Of a stretch of 33,828 bases of DNA, positions 27,731-33,828 are shown in pieces; the stretch's first letter is position 1, and each line of letters opens with the position of its first letter. A program made the translations under genes and the position numbers. Under the pieces are notes generated by a model, which was not told the origin of the DNA, did no database searches, and saw only the letters and a list, made by a program, of their open reading frames with translations. Origin of the DNA: a virus; IMG/VR virus record IMGVR_UViG_3300007623_000015, positions 1 through 33,828 of that record. One strand, given 5' to 3'.

Positions 27731-28204
27731 TTATTCCCCTTTTATAGATGACTGTGTCTTTTCAATTAGTTTAAAGCCGTCACCTGTGACTTTATTATAT
27801 GCTTCAGAGTTTATACTATATAGTGTAAATAGTAAAACTATAATTCCAGCAATCAAAGTTACACCTTTCATTATATTTTTAAATGTCAAATGTGTTAACA
27901 CCCATTCTTGTACTGTTGCAGGAGTATTTTTTTTATCTCCGTCTGATATAAGTTTATCTATTGTTTTAATTTTAACCCCTATTTCTTTATTCAGTAAGGT
28001 AGTTAATTTCTTTTTATTCATTTTTTGGAGTGTTTTGAATTCTTGATATATAAGCATAAGTAGTTCGTAAGTTGCCAAATCTGACTCTCTTACAAGTATA
28101 AATTTTTCTGTTAAGTCTTGACCTTCATCTTGTGTAGATATATAATCTATCAGTTCTTGTCTAAGGTCTTCTAATTCTTCTTTAATTTTCTTATATTCGT
28201 CCAC
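27731..28204 (-). CDS. Membrane coiled-coil protein, first gene of phosphorelay block
   Basis: 157 aa. N-terminal half is highly charged and helical (EELEDLRQELIDYI...) consistent with a coiled coil. One transmembrane segment near 117-135 (LIAGIIVLLFTLYSI), then a short tail. Only two bases separate its stop from the next gene. It may assemble or tune the kinase at the membrane. No family recognised; membership in the block is inferred from spacing. Confidence 0.7.
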   Translation of the reverse strand: MDEYKKIKEELEDLRQELIDYISTQDEGQDLTEKFILVRESDLATYELLMLIYQEFKTLQKMNKKKLTTLLNKEIGVKIKTIDKLISDGDKKNTPATVQEWVLTHLTFKNIMKGVTLIAGIIVLLFTLYSINSEAYNKVTGDGFKLIEKTQSSIKGE

Positions 28205-28209
28205 AATCC

Positions 28210-28246
28210 AAGTCCTAAATGAATTTACTTTATTTATTTAGGGCTT
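28210..28246. repeat. 11-bp hairpin between phoH and phosphorelay block
   Basis: AAGTCCTAAAT (28210-28220) and ATTTAGGGCTT (28236-28246) pair over 11 bp with one G-T wobble. No T run follows on the minus strand, so it may be an RNA-processing or pausing hairpin rather than a classical terminator. Confidence 0.5.
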
Positions 28247-28258
28247 AGAATTGTTTTA

Positions 28259-29629
28259 TTATTTCTTTTTAGTAAATAATCTTTCTGTCCATTCAGTAAT
28301 TCTACCTCTAACTACTTTATCTAGCTTAGTAGCAAACATATTAACTTCTTCGTGACTATCAGATGTTGCTTCTAATAGGACACTTAAACCGTTTGTATGT
28401 TTATTAATCCATTGATTATCAATTTGTGCATTTGACCCAATACCAACAACTTTACATTCATCATCTAACCTTGAAAGAATTGTTTGAACAGTCTTTCTAG
28501 ACATATTTTGAATTTCATCAACAATAACAAATGCGTTTGAAAGAGTTCTACCTCTCATCTCACCTACCCAAGTAGTTTCAATTTGATATTTAGAAGTTAA
28601 CTCTGTAATTTTTGCTTCAATTGCTTCAGGATTCTCTTTACTTTCACTTTTCTTAAAAGATTGTCTAGCAATAAACTCTAGTGTATCATAAAGCGGCATA
28701 TTATAAATTCTAAACTTTTCATCATTACCACTTAAGTAACCAACATCTTCACCTTTGTCTAGTGATTCAATTGAGTTTCTAATATATATGATTTTAGTGT
28801 AATTCCCTAAATCAACATTTCTCATACCTGCTGCAAGTGCAAGTAATGTTTTACCAGAACCTGCTAATGCTTCAATTAAACAAACATTAAAGTTTGGTTG
28901 TAACATTCCAGCCATAGCATATTGTTGTCCTAAGTTTTTAGGTTTAATAAGATTTTTTCTTAACTCACCTTCATCCATTATATGTATTCGTTCATTAACA
29001 ATAATTGCAGGTACATTATGACCAGTTTCTGCTTCAAACATATAACAGTAATTTTCAGGTAAATAATCTGGGTCATACTCTTTAATATCTTTTAAGTTCA
29101 TACCATTTAACTTATTACTATCAACTGGTAAATGTTTGATAAACTCATAAGTTTTATCTTTTTTCTTATAGTCAAGGGCTTCTGTTCTGACACCTTCTGC
29201 TATTGCTCTAGTTCTACACATTACATCAAGTGATAACAATACAGTTTCACTGCCTTCATAATGTTTAGTAGAATATTCACCAACTTTAATAATTTTTCTA
29301 TCGTTAGCAATACTTCTATCAACACCGTCTAAATCATAATCGTTTAATGATATAATGTCAATTCTCATAGAGTCGTTTACTAGTATACACATAATAGTAG
29401 CGTTTTCATCTCTAATTGTATCCACTACTTCTGCATTAGATAACATTCTAGCAAATTCTCTTGCTTGAAAATTTATTTCGTCGAAACCTGTCTTTTTTGT
29501 GTCGATTTCGTCAATAACAGTTTCTGGTAGAACTATTAAGTTACTACCACCTTGTGAGATACCCTCTAAATTGTGAGCATCATTCAAAATAATGTTTGTG
29601 TCTAAAACATAAATTCTATCATATTTCAT
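28259..29629 (-). CDS. phoH: PIN-PhoH fusion ATPase
   Basis: 456 aa. PIN ribonuclease-like domain at 1-130 (VLDTNIIL with D10, ETVIDEID) followed by a PhoH P-loop domain: Walker A AGSGKT (256-261), Walker B VIVDEIQNM (368-376), and an Arg/Lys-rich end. PIN-PhoH proteins are thought to couple RNA cleavage to ATP-driven unwinding; PhoH-like genes are widespread in marine phages. SD AAGGGA eight bases before ATG is complementary to a hairpin loop upstream (29658-29687), so translation may be controlled by a pseudoknot. Confidence 0.92.
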   Translation of the reverse strand: MKYDRIYVLDTNIILNDAHNLEGISQGGSNLIVLPETVIDEIDTKKTGFDEINFQAREFARMLSNAEVVDTIRDENATIMCILVNDSMRIDIISLNDYDLDGVDRSIANDRKIIKVGEYSTKHYEGSETVLLSLDVMCRTRAIAEGVRTEALDYKKKDKTYEFIKHLPVDSNKLNGMNLKDIKEYDPDYLPENYCYMFEAETGHNVPAIIVNERIHIMDEGELRKNLIKPKNLGQQYAMAGMLQPNFNVCLIEALAGSGKTLLALAAGMRNVDLGNYTKIIYIRNSIESLDKGEDVGYLSGNDEKFRIYNMPLYDTLEFIARQSFKKSESKENPEAIEAKITELTSKYQIETTWVGEMRGRTLSNAFVIVDEIQNMSRKTVQTILSRLDDECKVVGIGSNAQIDNQWINKHTNGLSVLLEATSDSHEEVNMFATKLDKVVRGRITEWTERLFTKKK

Positions 29630-29638
29630 TATTAGTTT

Positions 29639-29702
29639 CCCTTATAACTTTGAATGTATCAAGATAGTCATAAGGGACTATCCTGATATTTCTATCATTC
29701 AA
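29639..29702 (-). promoter_or_regulatory. Leader pseudoknot over the phoH ribosome-binding site
   Basis: A stem of 12 bp (29658-29669 with 29676-29687, one G-U on the minus strand) presents the loop CCCTTAT. This is perfectly complementary to ATAAGGG at 29639-29645, which includes the phoH Shine-Dalgarno. An outer TTGAATG/CATTCAA stem (29650-29656, 29696-29702) encloses the hairpin. Pairing of loop and SD would block initiation. Confidence 0.65.
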
Positions 29703-29731
29703 GTCCTTTTAAGTTTATTTTAAGTTTATTT

Positions 29732-30175
29732 TTACACTAACTCAAAGTGCGGTAAATCATCAAAGTTTTGGTCAGTGTATACATCGTCACCATCCCAATC
29801 ACCACCCCATCTAATAGAGTGAGATATTTTACCCTCTTGTTTTAATCTCTCTGCTGTTGCTTTAACAAGACCTGCTAAGTAATAAAATCTTCTTTGGTCT
29901 TTTTCTTGTCCACTGAAAGCATTTGTACCTTTTTTATAAGGCATAATATCAATTGCTCTAGATTTACCAGAACCATCATCTTGATGTTTAGATTTTTTAT
30001 TAATCCCATCAAGTTTACTTCTACCTGTTTCATAGTACTCTTGTTGTTTTTCAAGTGGTCTTAATCCTTCAAGCACTGAAAAATCATAAAGTTTGATAAC
30101 CTCTTCCATGATTAAAATCATATCTGGATGGCAAGTATCAAGTCTACTTCTACTTCTGTTTCCAAATTTATACAT
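29732..30175 (-). CDS. Endolysin, L-alanyl-D-glutamate peptidase type (M15)
   Basis: 147 aa. Zinc-binding residues of the VanY/M15 fold: H64 and D76 in KSKHQ...RAIDIMP and H143 in LPHFEL. VLEGLRPLEKQQEYY (34-48) and IRWGGDW (121-127) are typical of the T5-type endolysin, which cuts the L-Ala-D-Glu bond in peptidoglycan. No signal peptide, so it needs a holin. Late promoter at 30203-30210 and RBS AAGGAG. Confidence 0.92.
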   Translation of the reverse strand: MYKFGNRSRSRLDTCHPDMILIMEEVIKLYDFSVLEGLRPLEKQQEYYETGRSKLDGINKKSKHQDDGSGKSRAIDIMPYKKGTNAFSGQEKDQRRFYYLAGLVKATAERLKQEGKISHSIRWGGDWDGDDVYTDQNFDDLPHFELV

Positions 30176-30202
30176 ATAAATCTCCTTTTAATGTATTTGA
30201 AA

Positions 30203-30210
30203 TATTTATA
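30203..30210 (-). promoter_or_regulatory. Late promoter TATAAATA
   Basis: Exact core 28 bases upstream of the endolysin; lies just before the smpB stop. Confidence 0.65.
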
Positions 30211-30213
30211 TGT

Positions 30214-30660
30214 TTAGTAATCCTTTTGTTGAAGTTTTCTTTTTATATCTTTTTCTTTTTGGTCGTTTCTTTTATCATATAGTTTTTTACCTTTACATAA
30301 GGCAACTTTTAGTTTTACTCTATTATCTGTGTTAAAATATATAACAAGCGGAATAACTGTTAGATGTTGTTCCTTTTCAAGTCTACCCATCCATTTGTTA
30401 AGTTCCTTTCTATTAAGTAACAATTTTCTAGTTCTTGTTTCCTCTATATTTGAAAATCTGTCAGAATTTTCATAACGACTGATATGCGCGTCAAATAACC
30501 ATAATTCTCCTTTCATAAATCTACAAAATGAACCTTTAAGATTACACTTACCATTTCTAAGTGATTTTACTTCTGGTCCTTGTAGTACTATACCTGTTTC
30601 TAATTCTTCAAGAATTTCATAATCGTGATATTCTTTTTTGTTTTTTGATATTGTTTTCAT
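30214..30660 (-). CDS. smpB: SsrA-binding protein SmpB
   Basis: 148 aa, full length for the family. Binds tmRNA and lets it enter stalled ribosomes for trans-translation. Conserved blocks in order: NKKEYHDYEIL (7-17), ETGIVLQGPEVKSLR (21-35), GELWLFDAHISRYE (51-64), TRKLLLNRKEL (77-87), KGKKLYDKRND (124-134) and a lysine-rich tail. Promoter TTAAGT-N10-TACAAT at 30667-30688. No tmRNA gene was found in this window, so it would work with host tmRNA or one elsewhere. A phage-encoded SmpB is unusual. Confidence 0.93.
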   Translation of the reverse strand: MKTISKNKKEYHDYEILEELETGIVLQGPEVKSLRNGKCNLKGSFCRFMKGELWLFDAHISRYENSDRFSNIEETRTRKLLLNRKELNKWMGRLEKEQHLTVIPLVIYFNTDNRVKLKVALCKGKKLYDKRNDQKEKDIKRKLQQKDY

Positions 30661-30666
30661 AGTATA

Positions 30667-30688
30667 ATTGTACTATAAAAGTACTTAA
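30667..30688 (-). promoter_or_regulatory. Promoter TTAAGT-N10-TACAAT
   Basis: TTAAGT box with one-base variant -10, upstream of smpB. Confidence 0.5.
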
Positions 30689-30690
30689 TA

Positions 30691-30903
30691 CTATGATGAT
30701 TTTTTAATAGGGATATATTTTCCGTTTATAACATACGGAGTTTGAAAGTTTTTTGTGTGTATCTTGTCTGCCTTGATAACATTCCAATTAATGTATGCTT
30801 CAAGTTCTTCTATTTTTCTTGTAACAGATGGGTTATACTCACTGTATAATACATAATCTGATATAATGTGACCTTCTATAAACTTGTTAGTAGTCACTGC
30901 CAT
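30691..30903 (-). CDS. Hypothetical protein, 70 aa
   Basis: MAVTTNKFIEGHIISDYV... ends IPIKKSS. No recognised motif. GAGGGTGG upstream of the ATG (30904-30915) acts as a possible ribosome-binding site. Lies between the smpB promoter and a 124-aa gene. Confidence 0.6.
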   Translation of the reverse strand: MAVTTNKFIEGHIISDYVLYSEYNPSVTRKIEELEAYINWNVIKADKIHTKNFQTPYVINGKYIPIKKSS

Positions 30904-30968
30904 ATTCCACCCTCTAATTTTACCAAGTAGATAAATTTTAGTGTCTCTTAGTTCAGGTACAGTTCTTG

Positions 30969-31343
30969 TTAAATCTTTAACTCTTGTCTATTTTTATATC
31001 TAAATAGTGTTATACCCGTTTTCTCTTGTACTTCTGTTAAGTAATCGTTTCTAACAAATTTAGTAAATTTGTTAGGACTATCAGTTTCTCTTCTTAATAG
31101 TAAATACTCGTCAGCGTGTACTAGTGGGTCAATTTTTTTAATTAGATGCTTTTCTTGCTGTGAAGTTGCAATTTCAAAGTCTAAGAATCTTGGTAAATCT
31201 TTTGGGTCAATCTCTAAATACCAATTGTATGGAGGTCTAGTACTAATCCATTCTCTAATTTCAACACCATTATTTTTAGCGGCATTAATGAATGAGTTGT
31301 ATTCATTAACACCGTAAAATTCGTCAAATGTAATATAAAACAT
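30969..31343 (-). CDS. Hypothetical protein, 124 aa
   Basis: Mixed alpha/beta soluble protein with an aromatic-rich centre (PPYNWYLEIDPKDLPRFLDF, about 38-57). RBS AAAGG 6 bases before ATG. No family recognised. Eleven bases after the 75-aa gene. Confidence 0.7.
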   Translation of the reverse strand: MFYITFDEFYGVNEYNSFINAAKNNGVEIREWISTRPPYNWYLEIDPKDLPRFLDFEIATSQQEKHLIKKIDPLVHADEYLLLRRETDSPNKFTKFVRNDYLTEVQEKTGITLFRYKNRQELKI

Positions 31344-31354
31344 TTATACCTTTC

Positions 31355-31582
31355 TTATTTTTTTACTTCAGCTTTAGCTGATTCTACTAATTCTTTTAAA
31401 CCGTTTTTGATTTTATCATCGATTTTTTGATTTGTTAAACCAATTTCAATAATATCAACAATTGTGTCATCAACAGTATTACTTGTTTTAGCAACTAATT
31501 TTCTAAGTGCTTCAATAAACAAGTTTCTTAATACACCACTTTCTAATGAACTTGCAATGTATCCAATGATTAATGATTTCAT
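31355..31582 (-). CDS. Hypothetical late protein, 75 aa
   Basis: Predicted all-helical (MKSLIIGYIASSLESGVLRNLFIEALRK then a Thr/Asp loop then two helices). RBS AAAGGAG and a late promoter at 31619-31626 shared head-to-head with the plus-strand late gene at 31637. The first 20 residues are mildly hydrophobic, but no clear membrane segment. Function unknown; late timing fits a virion or lysis role. Confidence 0.65.
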   Translation of the reverse strand: MKSLIIGYIASSLESGVLRNLFIEALRKLVAKTSNTVDDTIVDIIEIGLTNQKIDDKIKNGLKELVESAKAEVKK

Positions 31583-31594
31583 TTTTCTCTCCTT

Positions 31595-31602
31595 TCATAA
31601 AT
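31595..31602 (+). promoter_or_regulatory. Late promoter CATAAATA (plus strand)
   Basis: One-base variant of the late core, 35 bases before the start at 31637. It is a near mirror of the minus-strand promoter at 31619-31626 (ATAAATAGT/ACTATTTAT inverted repeat). Confidence 0.5.
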
Positions 31603-31618
31603 AGTTATAATAACACTA

Positions 31619-31626
31619 CTATTTAT
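31619..31626 (-). promoter_or_regulatory. Late promoter TATAAATA
   Basis: Exact core 37 bases upstream of the 75-aa gene; overlaps the region upstream of the divergent plus-strand gene. Confidence 0.55.
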
Positions 31627-31636
31627 AGGACAAATA

Positions 31637-32158
31637 ATGGCAGATGAAAAGCAATTAGACTCATTAAAAATGTTTAGAACATTAGCAAAAAAGAAAGTTA
31701 AATCACTGACAAATACTGATTTTGTATCAGGTAATATGGTGTCTTTCTCATATATAGCTAAAGATAAATCACAAGTATGGGACAAAACTCCACTTATTAT
31801 CTCTTTGTGGAGAACTAAAGGTTACACACTTGGTATGAACTTTCACTGGGTACCTAAAAAAGTTAGATATATTATACTAGATTTTATCTTAAAAAAGAAC
31901 AAAAACAATATAAAAAAAGGTAAACCTTTAGAAATATCTTATAGAGAACTTAAACCTATAATTAGTAAACTAAGGTTAAGGTCTGTAATAAGGTTATATA
32001 TAAACAGTAGAATAAGTAAAAAAGGTATAGTAATACCTCAAGAACATATGAGAAAAGCTATAGATTTACCAGCAGAAAACTTTATTGGTATGAGTGCTGA
32101 AAAAGCATACGCACTTGTAACTAGACAAGCAAGAAAAAAGAATAAAAAAGGTAGATGA
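31637..32158 (+). CDS. T4-like late protein with GMNFHW motif
   Basis: 173 aa. VSFSYIAKDKSQVWDKTPLII (35-55) and YTLGMNFHWVPKKVRYIILDFI (63-84) resemble a conserved T4-type marine-phage protein family (W-D-x-x-P then G-x-N-x-H), function unknown to me. Basic C-terminal half (net positive) ending RQARKKNKKGR. Translationally coupled to the gp4 gene (overlap 32155-32158), so a head or DNA-end role is plausible, in the way T4 genes 2 and 4 are paired; I do not claim homology to gp2. Confidence 0.65.
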   Translation: MADEKQLDSLKMFRTLAKKKVKSLTNTDFVSGNMVSFSYIAKDKSQVWDKTPLIISLWRTKGYTLGMNFHWVPKKVRYIILDFILKKNKNNIKKGKPLEISYRELKPIISKLRLRSVIRLYINSRISKKGIVIPQEHMRKAIDLPAENFIGMSAEKAYALVTRQARKKNKKGR

Positions 32159-32652
32159 TGTCTCAACAAAAATGGCAAAAAAAAGGTAAACCAAAGCAAG
32201 GTTTCTTTGTTCCTACAAATCCTAAAAAAGTTGTCTTGGTTGAGAATGCTCAAAATAATGGTATGATAGTATATAGAAGTTCATGGGAAAGACAATTTAT
32301 GGTATGGTTAGATGTAACTCCAAGTGTTAAAAGATGGGCAAGTGAACCGTTTCCAATACCATACATTAAACCTACAGATTTCAGGGAACACAAATATTAC
32401 ATAGATTTTTATTTTGAAGCAGTAGGGAAAGATGGTAATATAGTAAAGTATATGATAGAGATAAAACCAAAGCATGAAACTGAACCACCAAAGCAACCCA
32501 AAAAGAAAACTGAAAAAAGTATGATGAATTATCAAAAAAGAATTGAAACATACCAAATAAATCAAGCTAAATGGGAAAGTGCTAGGGCATTTGCTAAGGC
32601 AAACAAACTACAGTTTATGATTATAACTGAAGAAGAGTTAGGAATTAACTAA
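32155..32652 (+). CDS. Head completion protein gp4-like
   Basis: 165 aa (T4 gp4 150). IVYRSSWERQFMVWLDVTPSVKRWASEPFPIPY (38-70 region) followed by YYIDFYFE and YMIEIKPKHE matches T4 gp4/gp50-type head-completion protein with a PD-(D/E)XK-like core (E in SSWE, D in YIDF, E-x-K in EIKP). Probably a nuclease-fold protein that finishes packaged heads before tail joining. Extra lysine-rich insertion near 103-125. Its end overlaps the convergent gene at 32638 by 15 bases. Confidence 0.87.
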   Translation: MMSQQKWQKKGKPKQGFFVPTNPKKVVLVENAQNNGMIVYRSSWERQFMVWLDVTPSVKRWASEPFPIPYIKPTDFREHKYYIDFYFEAVGKDGNIVKYMIEIKPKHETEPPKQPKKKTEKSMMNYQKRIETYQINQAKWESARAFAKANKLQFMIITEEELGIN

Positions 32653-33000
32653 CTCTTTTATTAACTTATTAAATATTACTATATTAAGTAATAACATATA
32701 ATATTTCTTTCTTAATTTAAGTTTAAGTTTTTTGTAAGTTTTTTGTATTTTAGTATTGTACTTAATGTACAGTCCTTTACACGATTGATTATATGTAGTA
32801 CAATCGTACTCATTTGATACTAATTCTGTTAAAGTTGCTCTACTAAGCGATGATTCACAAATAGCATCTTTTTTGGATAATTCTTCAAACTTAAAATGTA
32901 CCGGATATACTTTTTTACAAAATGTACATCTATATGACAATATTTTTTCGTTGCCGCTAGAGTAACTTCTATCATAAGGTACAAATAAGTGTTTGTACAT
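32638..33000 (-). CDS. Hypothetical protein with CxxC, 120 aa
   Basis: YRCTFCKKVYPVHFKFEEL (about 23-41) has a C-x2-C knuckle; two more Cys later (C66, C74) could complete a zinc site. The C-terminal 45 residues are Lys/Leu-rich with a hydrophobic end (MLLLNIVIFNKLIKELVNS). Convergent with and overlapping the gp4 gene. Function unknown. Confidence 0.6.
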   Translation of the reverse strand: MYKHLFVPYDRSYSSGNEKILSYRCTFCKKVYPVHFKFEELSKKDAICESSLSRATLTELVSNEYDCTTYNQSCKGLYIKYNTKIQKTYKKLKLKLRKKYYMLLLNIVIFNKLIKELVNS

Positions 33001-33005
33001 TTATA

Positions 33006-33332
33006 CTACTTTGATAAAAGTGATTCAATTTTGAAAATAATATCACTATCTTCAACTAATAAATCATACAAGTTCTCTGTTTCTCTTTTTTCAAGTTCAT
33101 CAGTTTTAATTTCTTGTTTAAGTGTTTTAACTGCTTTCATTACTTGTTGTACCATAATACCATTTTCTTTGGCTTCGCTTTTAATTTCCTTAATATCTTC
33201 ACCAATCTCTTTCTTTTGTAACTCACAATCTAATATAGCTTTAGCAAATTGTAGTGTCAATTCCTCTTCGTGAGTTTTTTTTGTCTCAATAAAATCCTCA
33301 ATCATTTCTTCTTCTGATTTTTTAATTTCCAT
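33006..33332 (-). CDS. GapR/DUF2312-like DNA-binding protein
   Basis: 108 aa. The central stretch (LQKKEIGEDIKEIKSEAKENGIMVQQVMKAVKTLKQE, about 38-75) resembles the GapR/DUF2312 pattern (E-I-K-E-x-x-x-E-A-K-x-N-G), a small coiled-coil protein that binds AT-rich or overtwisted DNA. The N-terminal extension is acidic and helical. Family match is by eye. Promoter at 33363-33384, RBS GAAGGAA. Confidence 0.6.
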   Translation of the reverse strand: MEIKKSEEEMIEDFIETKKTHEEELTLQFAKAILDCELQKKEIGEDIKEIKSEAKENGIMVQQVMKAVKTLKQEIKTDELEKRETENLYDLLVEDSDIIFKIESLLSK

Positions 33333-33362
33333 TGTTATTCCTTCTTTTTTATTGTTGTTATT

Positions 33363-33384
33363 ATTATATAGTATATTTACTTAA
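33363..33384 (-). promoter_or_regulatory. Promoter TTAAGT-N10-TATAAT
   Basis: Exact match between the primase end and the GapR-like gene. Confidence 0.6.
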
Positions 33385-33393
33385 GAATAGTAT

Positions 33394-33828
33394 TTATTCT
33401 ACCTTTAATTTAACTTCTGCAGTTAATCCTTCATCTATGTTCCGTTTAATGAACTCTGATATTTTTTCTCTTGTTCCTCCGCTTTTTAATATTTCATTAA
33501 AGTCTTTAAACTTAATTTTATTCGGGGGCCATATCATTACTTTGTGACCTTTTTTAGCGTACTTGATACTTTCAACTTTAGCAGTTGGGTCAACTCTTTG
33601 ATTGTCTAATACAAAAACAATATCATTAACTTCATTTAATCTATCTTCACTTAATGTTGCCCCTAACTGTGCAACAACATTATCTAAACCAGAACTAAGA
33701 GCATCAAAATAACTTTCAAACACATATATTGTTTCATCTACATTGACATTAAACCAATTCCATACTTTATACCCGTGATTTTCTTCAGGTACAAAGGTAT
33801 AAAACATCTTATCTTTTATACTTCTTGC
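33394..33828 (-). CDS. DNA primase C-terminal part (gp61-like), truncated by window end
   Basis: The frame stays open to the right edge, so the 5' part is outside the window. TOPRIM-like features: YVFESYFDALSSGL (E and D of the first motif), GATLSEDRLNEV, IVFVLDNQRVDPTAK (second acidic motif), and WPPNKIKFKDFNEILKSGG near the end. This fits a T4 gp61/DnaG-type primase that makes primers for the lagging strand with the gp41 helicase. The ATG at 33807 is probably internal. Confidence 0.78.
   Translation of the reverse strand, partial: ARSIKDKMFYTFVPEENHGYKVWNWFNVNVDETIYVFESYFDALSSGLDNVVAQLGATLSEDRLNEVNDIVFVLDNQRVDPTAKVESIKYAKKGHKVMIWPPNKIKFKDFNEILKSGGTREKISEFIKRNIDEGLTAEVKLKVE

Noticed and set aside
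32998-33005. TATAAATG as a late promoter for the 120-aa gene
   Set aside because: It overlaps the gene's own start codon, so it cannot drive that gene.
1-33828. Search for a tmRNA gene to match SmpB
   Set aside because: No minus- or plus-strand region shows tmRNA ends together with a tag reading frame. The gene-poor stretches at 1-547 and 6972-7302 were checked by eye without success.
1-33828. CRISPR arrays, insertion sequences, integrase or attachment sites
   Set aside because: No regularly spaced repeats, transposase or integrase gene were seen; repeats present are tRNA-related or RNA hairpins.

Overview
This window is part of a large, AT-rich, T4-related myovirus genome. Virion-assembly genes identify it: a gp4-type head-completion protein, a gp23/gp24-type capsid paralogue, an endonuclease VII (gp49) relative and the end of a gp61-type primase. 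T4-style late promoters (TATAAATA) and a full class I ribonucleotide reductase agree. Nearly all genes lie on the minus strand, so read right to left. The host cannot be named from the sequence; a sensor histidine kinase and an M15 endolysin fit a Gram-negative host.

Layout. 1-7600: about 25 canonical tRNA genes on the minus strand for 18 amino acids (none seen for Trp or Cys), plus four aberrant tRNA-like genes and two fragments. Between them sit homing-endonuclease genes and remnants, small ORFs and structured RNA. 7700-8000: a mini-gene with its own promoters and terminator. 8000-13400: a 7-deazaguanine cluster (QueF, QueE, QueC, a DpdA-type transglycosylase, a class II glutamine amidotransferase, a GNAT acyltransferase and a cysteine-free T-fold protein), most likely for DNA base modification. 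13500-17300: an acidic and a basic small protein, dUTPase, a short capsid paralogue, and endonuclease VII on the plus strand. 17300-19000: two homing endonucleases behind an unusual bistable hairpin leader. 19000-21200: small unknown proteins and a metallophosphoesterase. 21200-24800: nrdA/nrdB. 24850-28200: a compact five-gene block with a membrane coiled-coil protein, a membrane histidine kinase and three receiver-domain proteins, a phage-borne phosphorelay. 28260-31600: PIN-PhoH, endolysin, SmpB and small unknowns. 31600-32650: two plus-strand head genes. 32640-33828: an unknown protein, a GapR/DUF2312-like protein and the primase 3' end.

Regulation visible in the sequence. Sixteen sites share TTAAGT-N10-TATAAT upstream of minus-strand genes (presumed early/middle class), and about 14 match the T4 late promoter. 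Late promoters precede several proteins that start with a T4 internal-protein-like leader (F-R/K-E-hydrophobic). Several leaders contain strong RNA structures, including a loop complementary to the phoH ribosome-binding site.

How the parts fit: the tRNAs, SmpB, ribonucleotide reductase, dUTPase and PhoH support translation and nucleotide supply. The 7-deazaguanine cluster probably modifies the genome against host nucleases. The two-component block may let the phage sense, or rewire, host signalling. The most notable items are the phosphorelay, SmpB, the QueF+GNAT modification cluster, and the covarying tRNA-like units and RNA switches.
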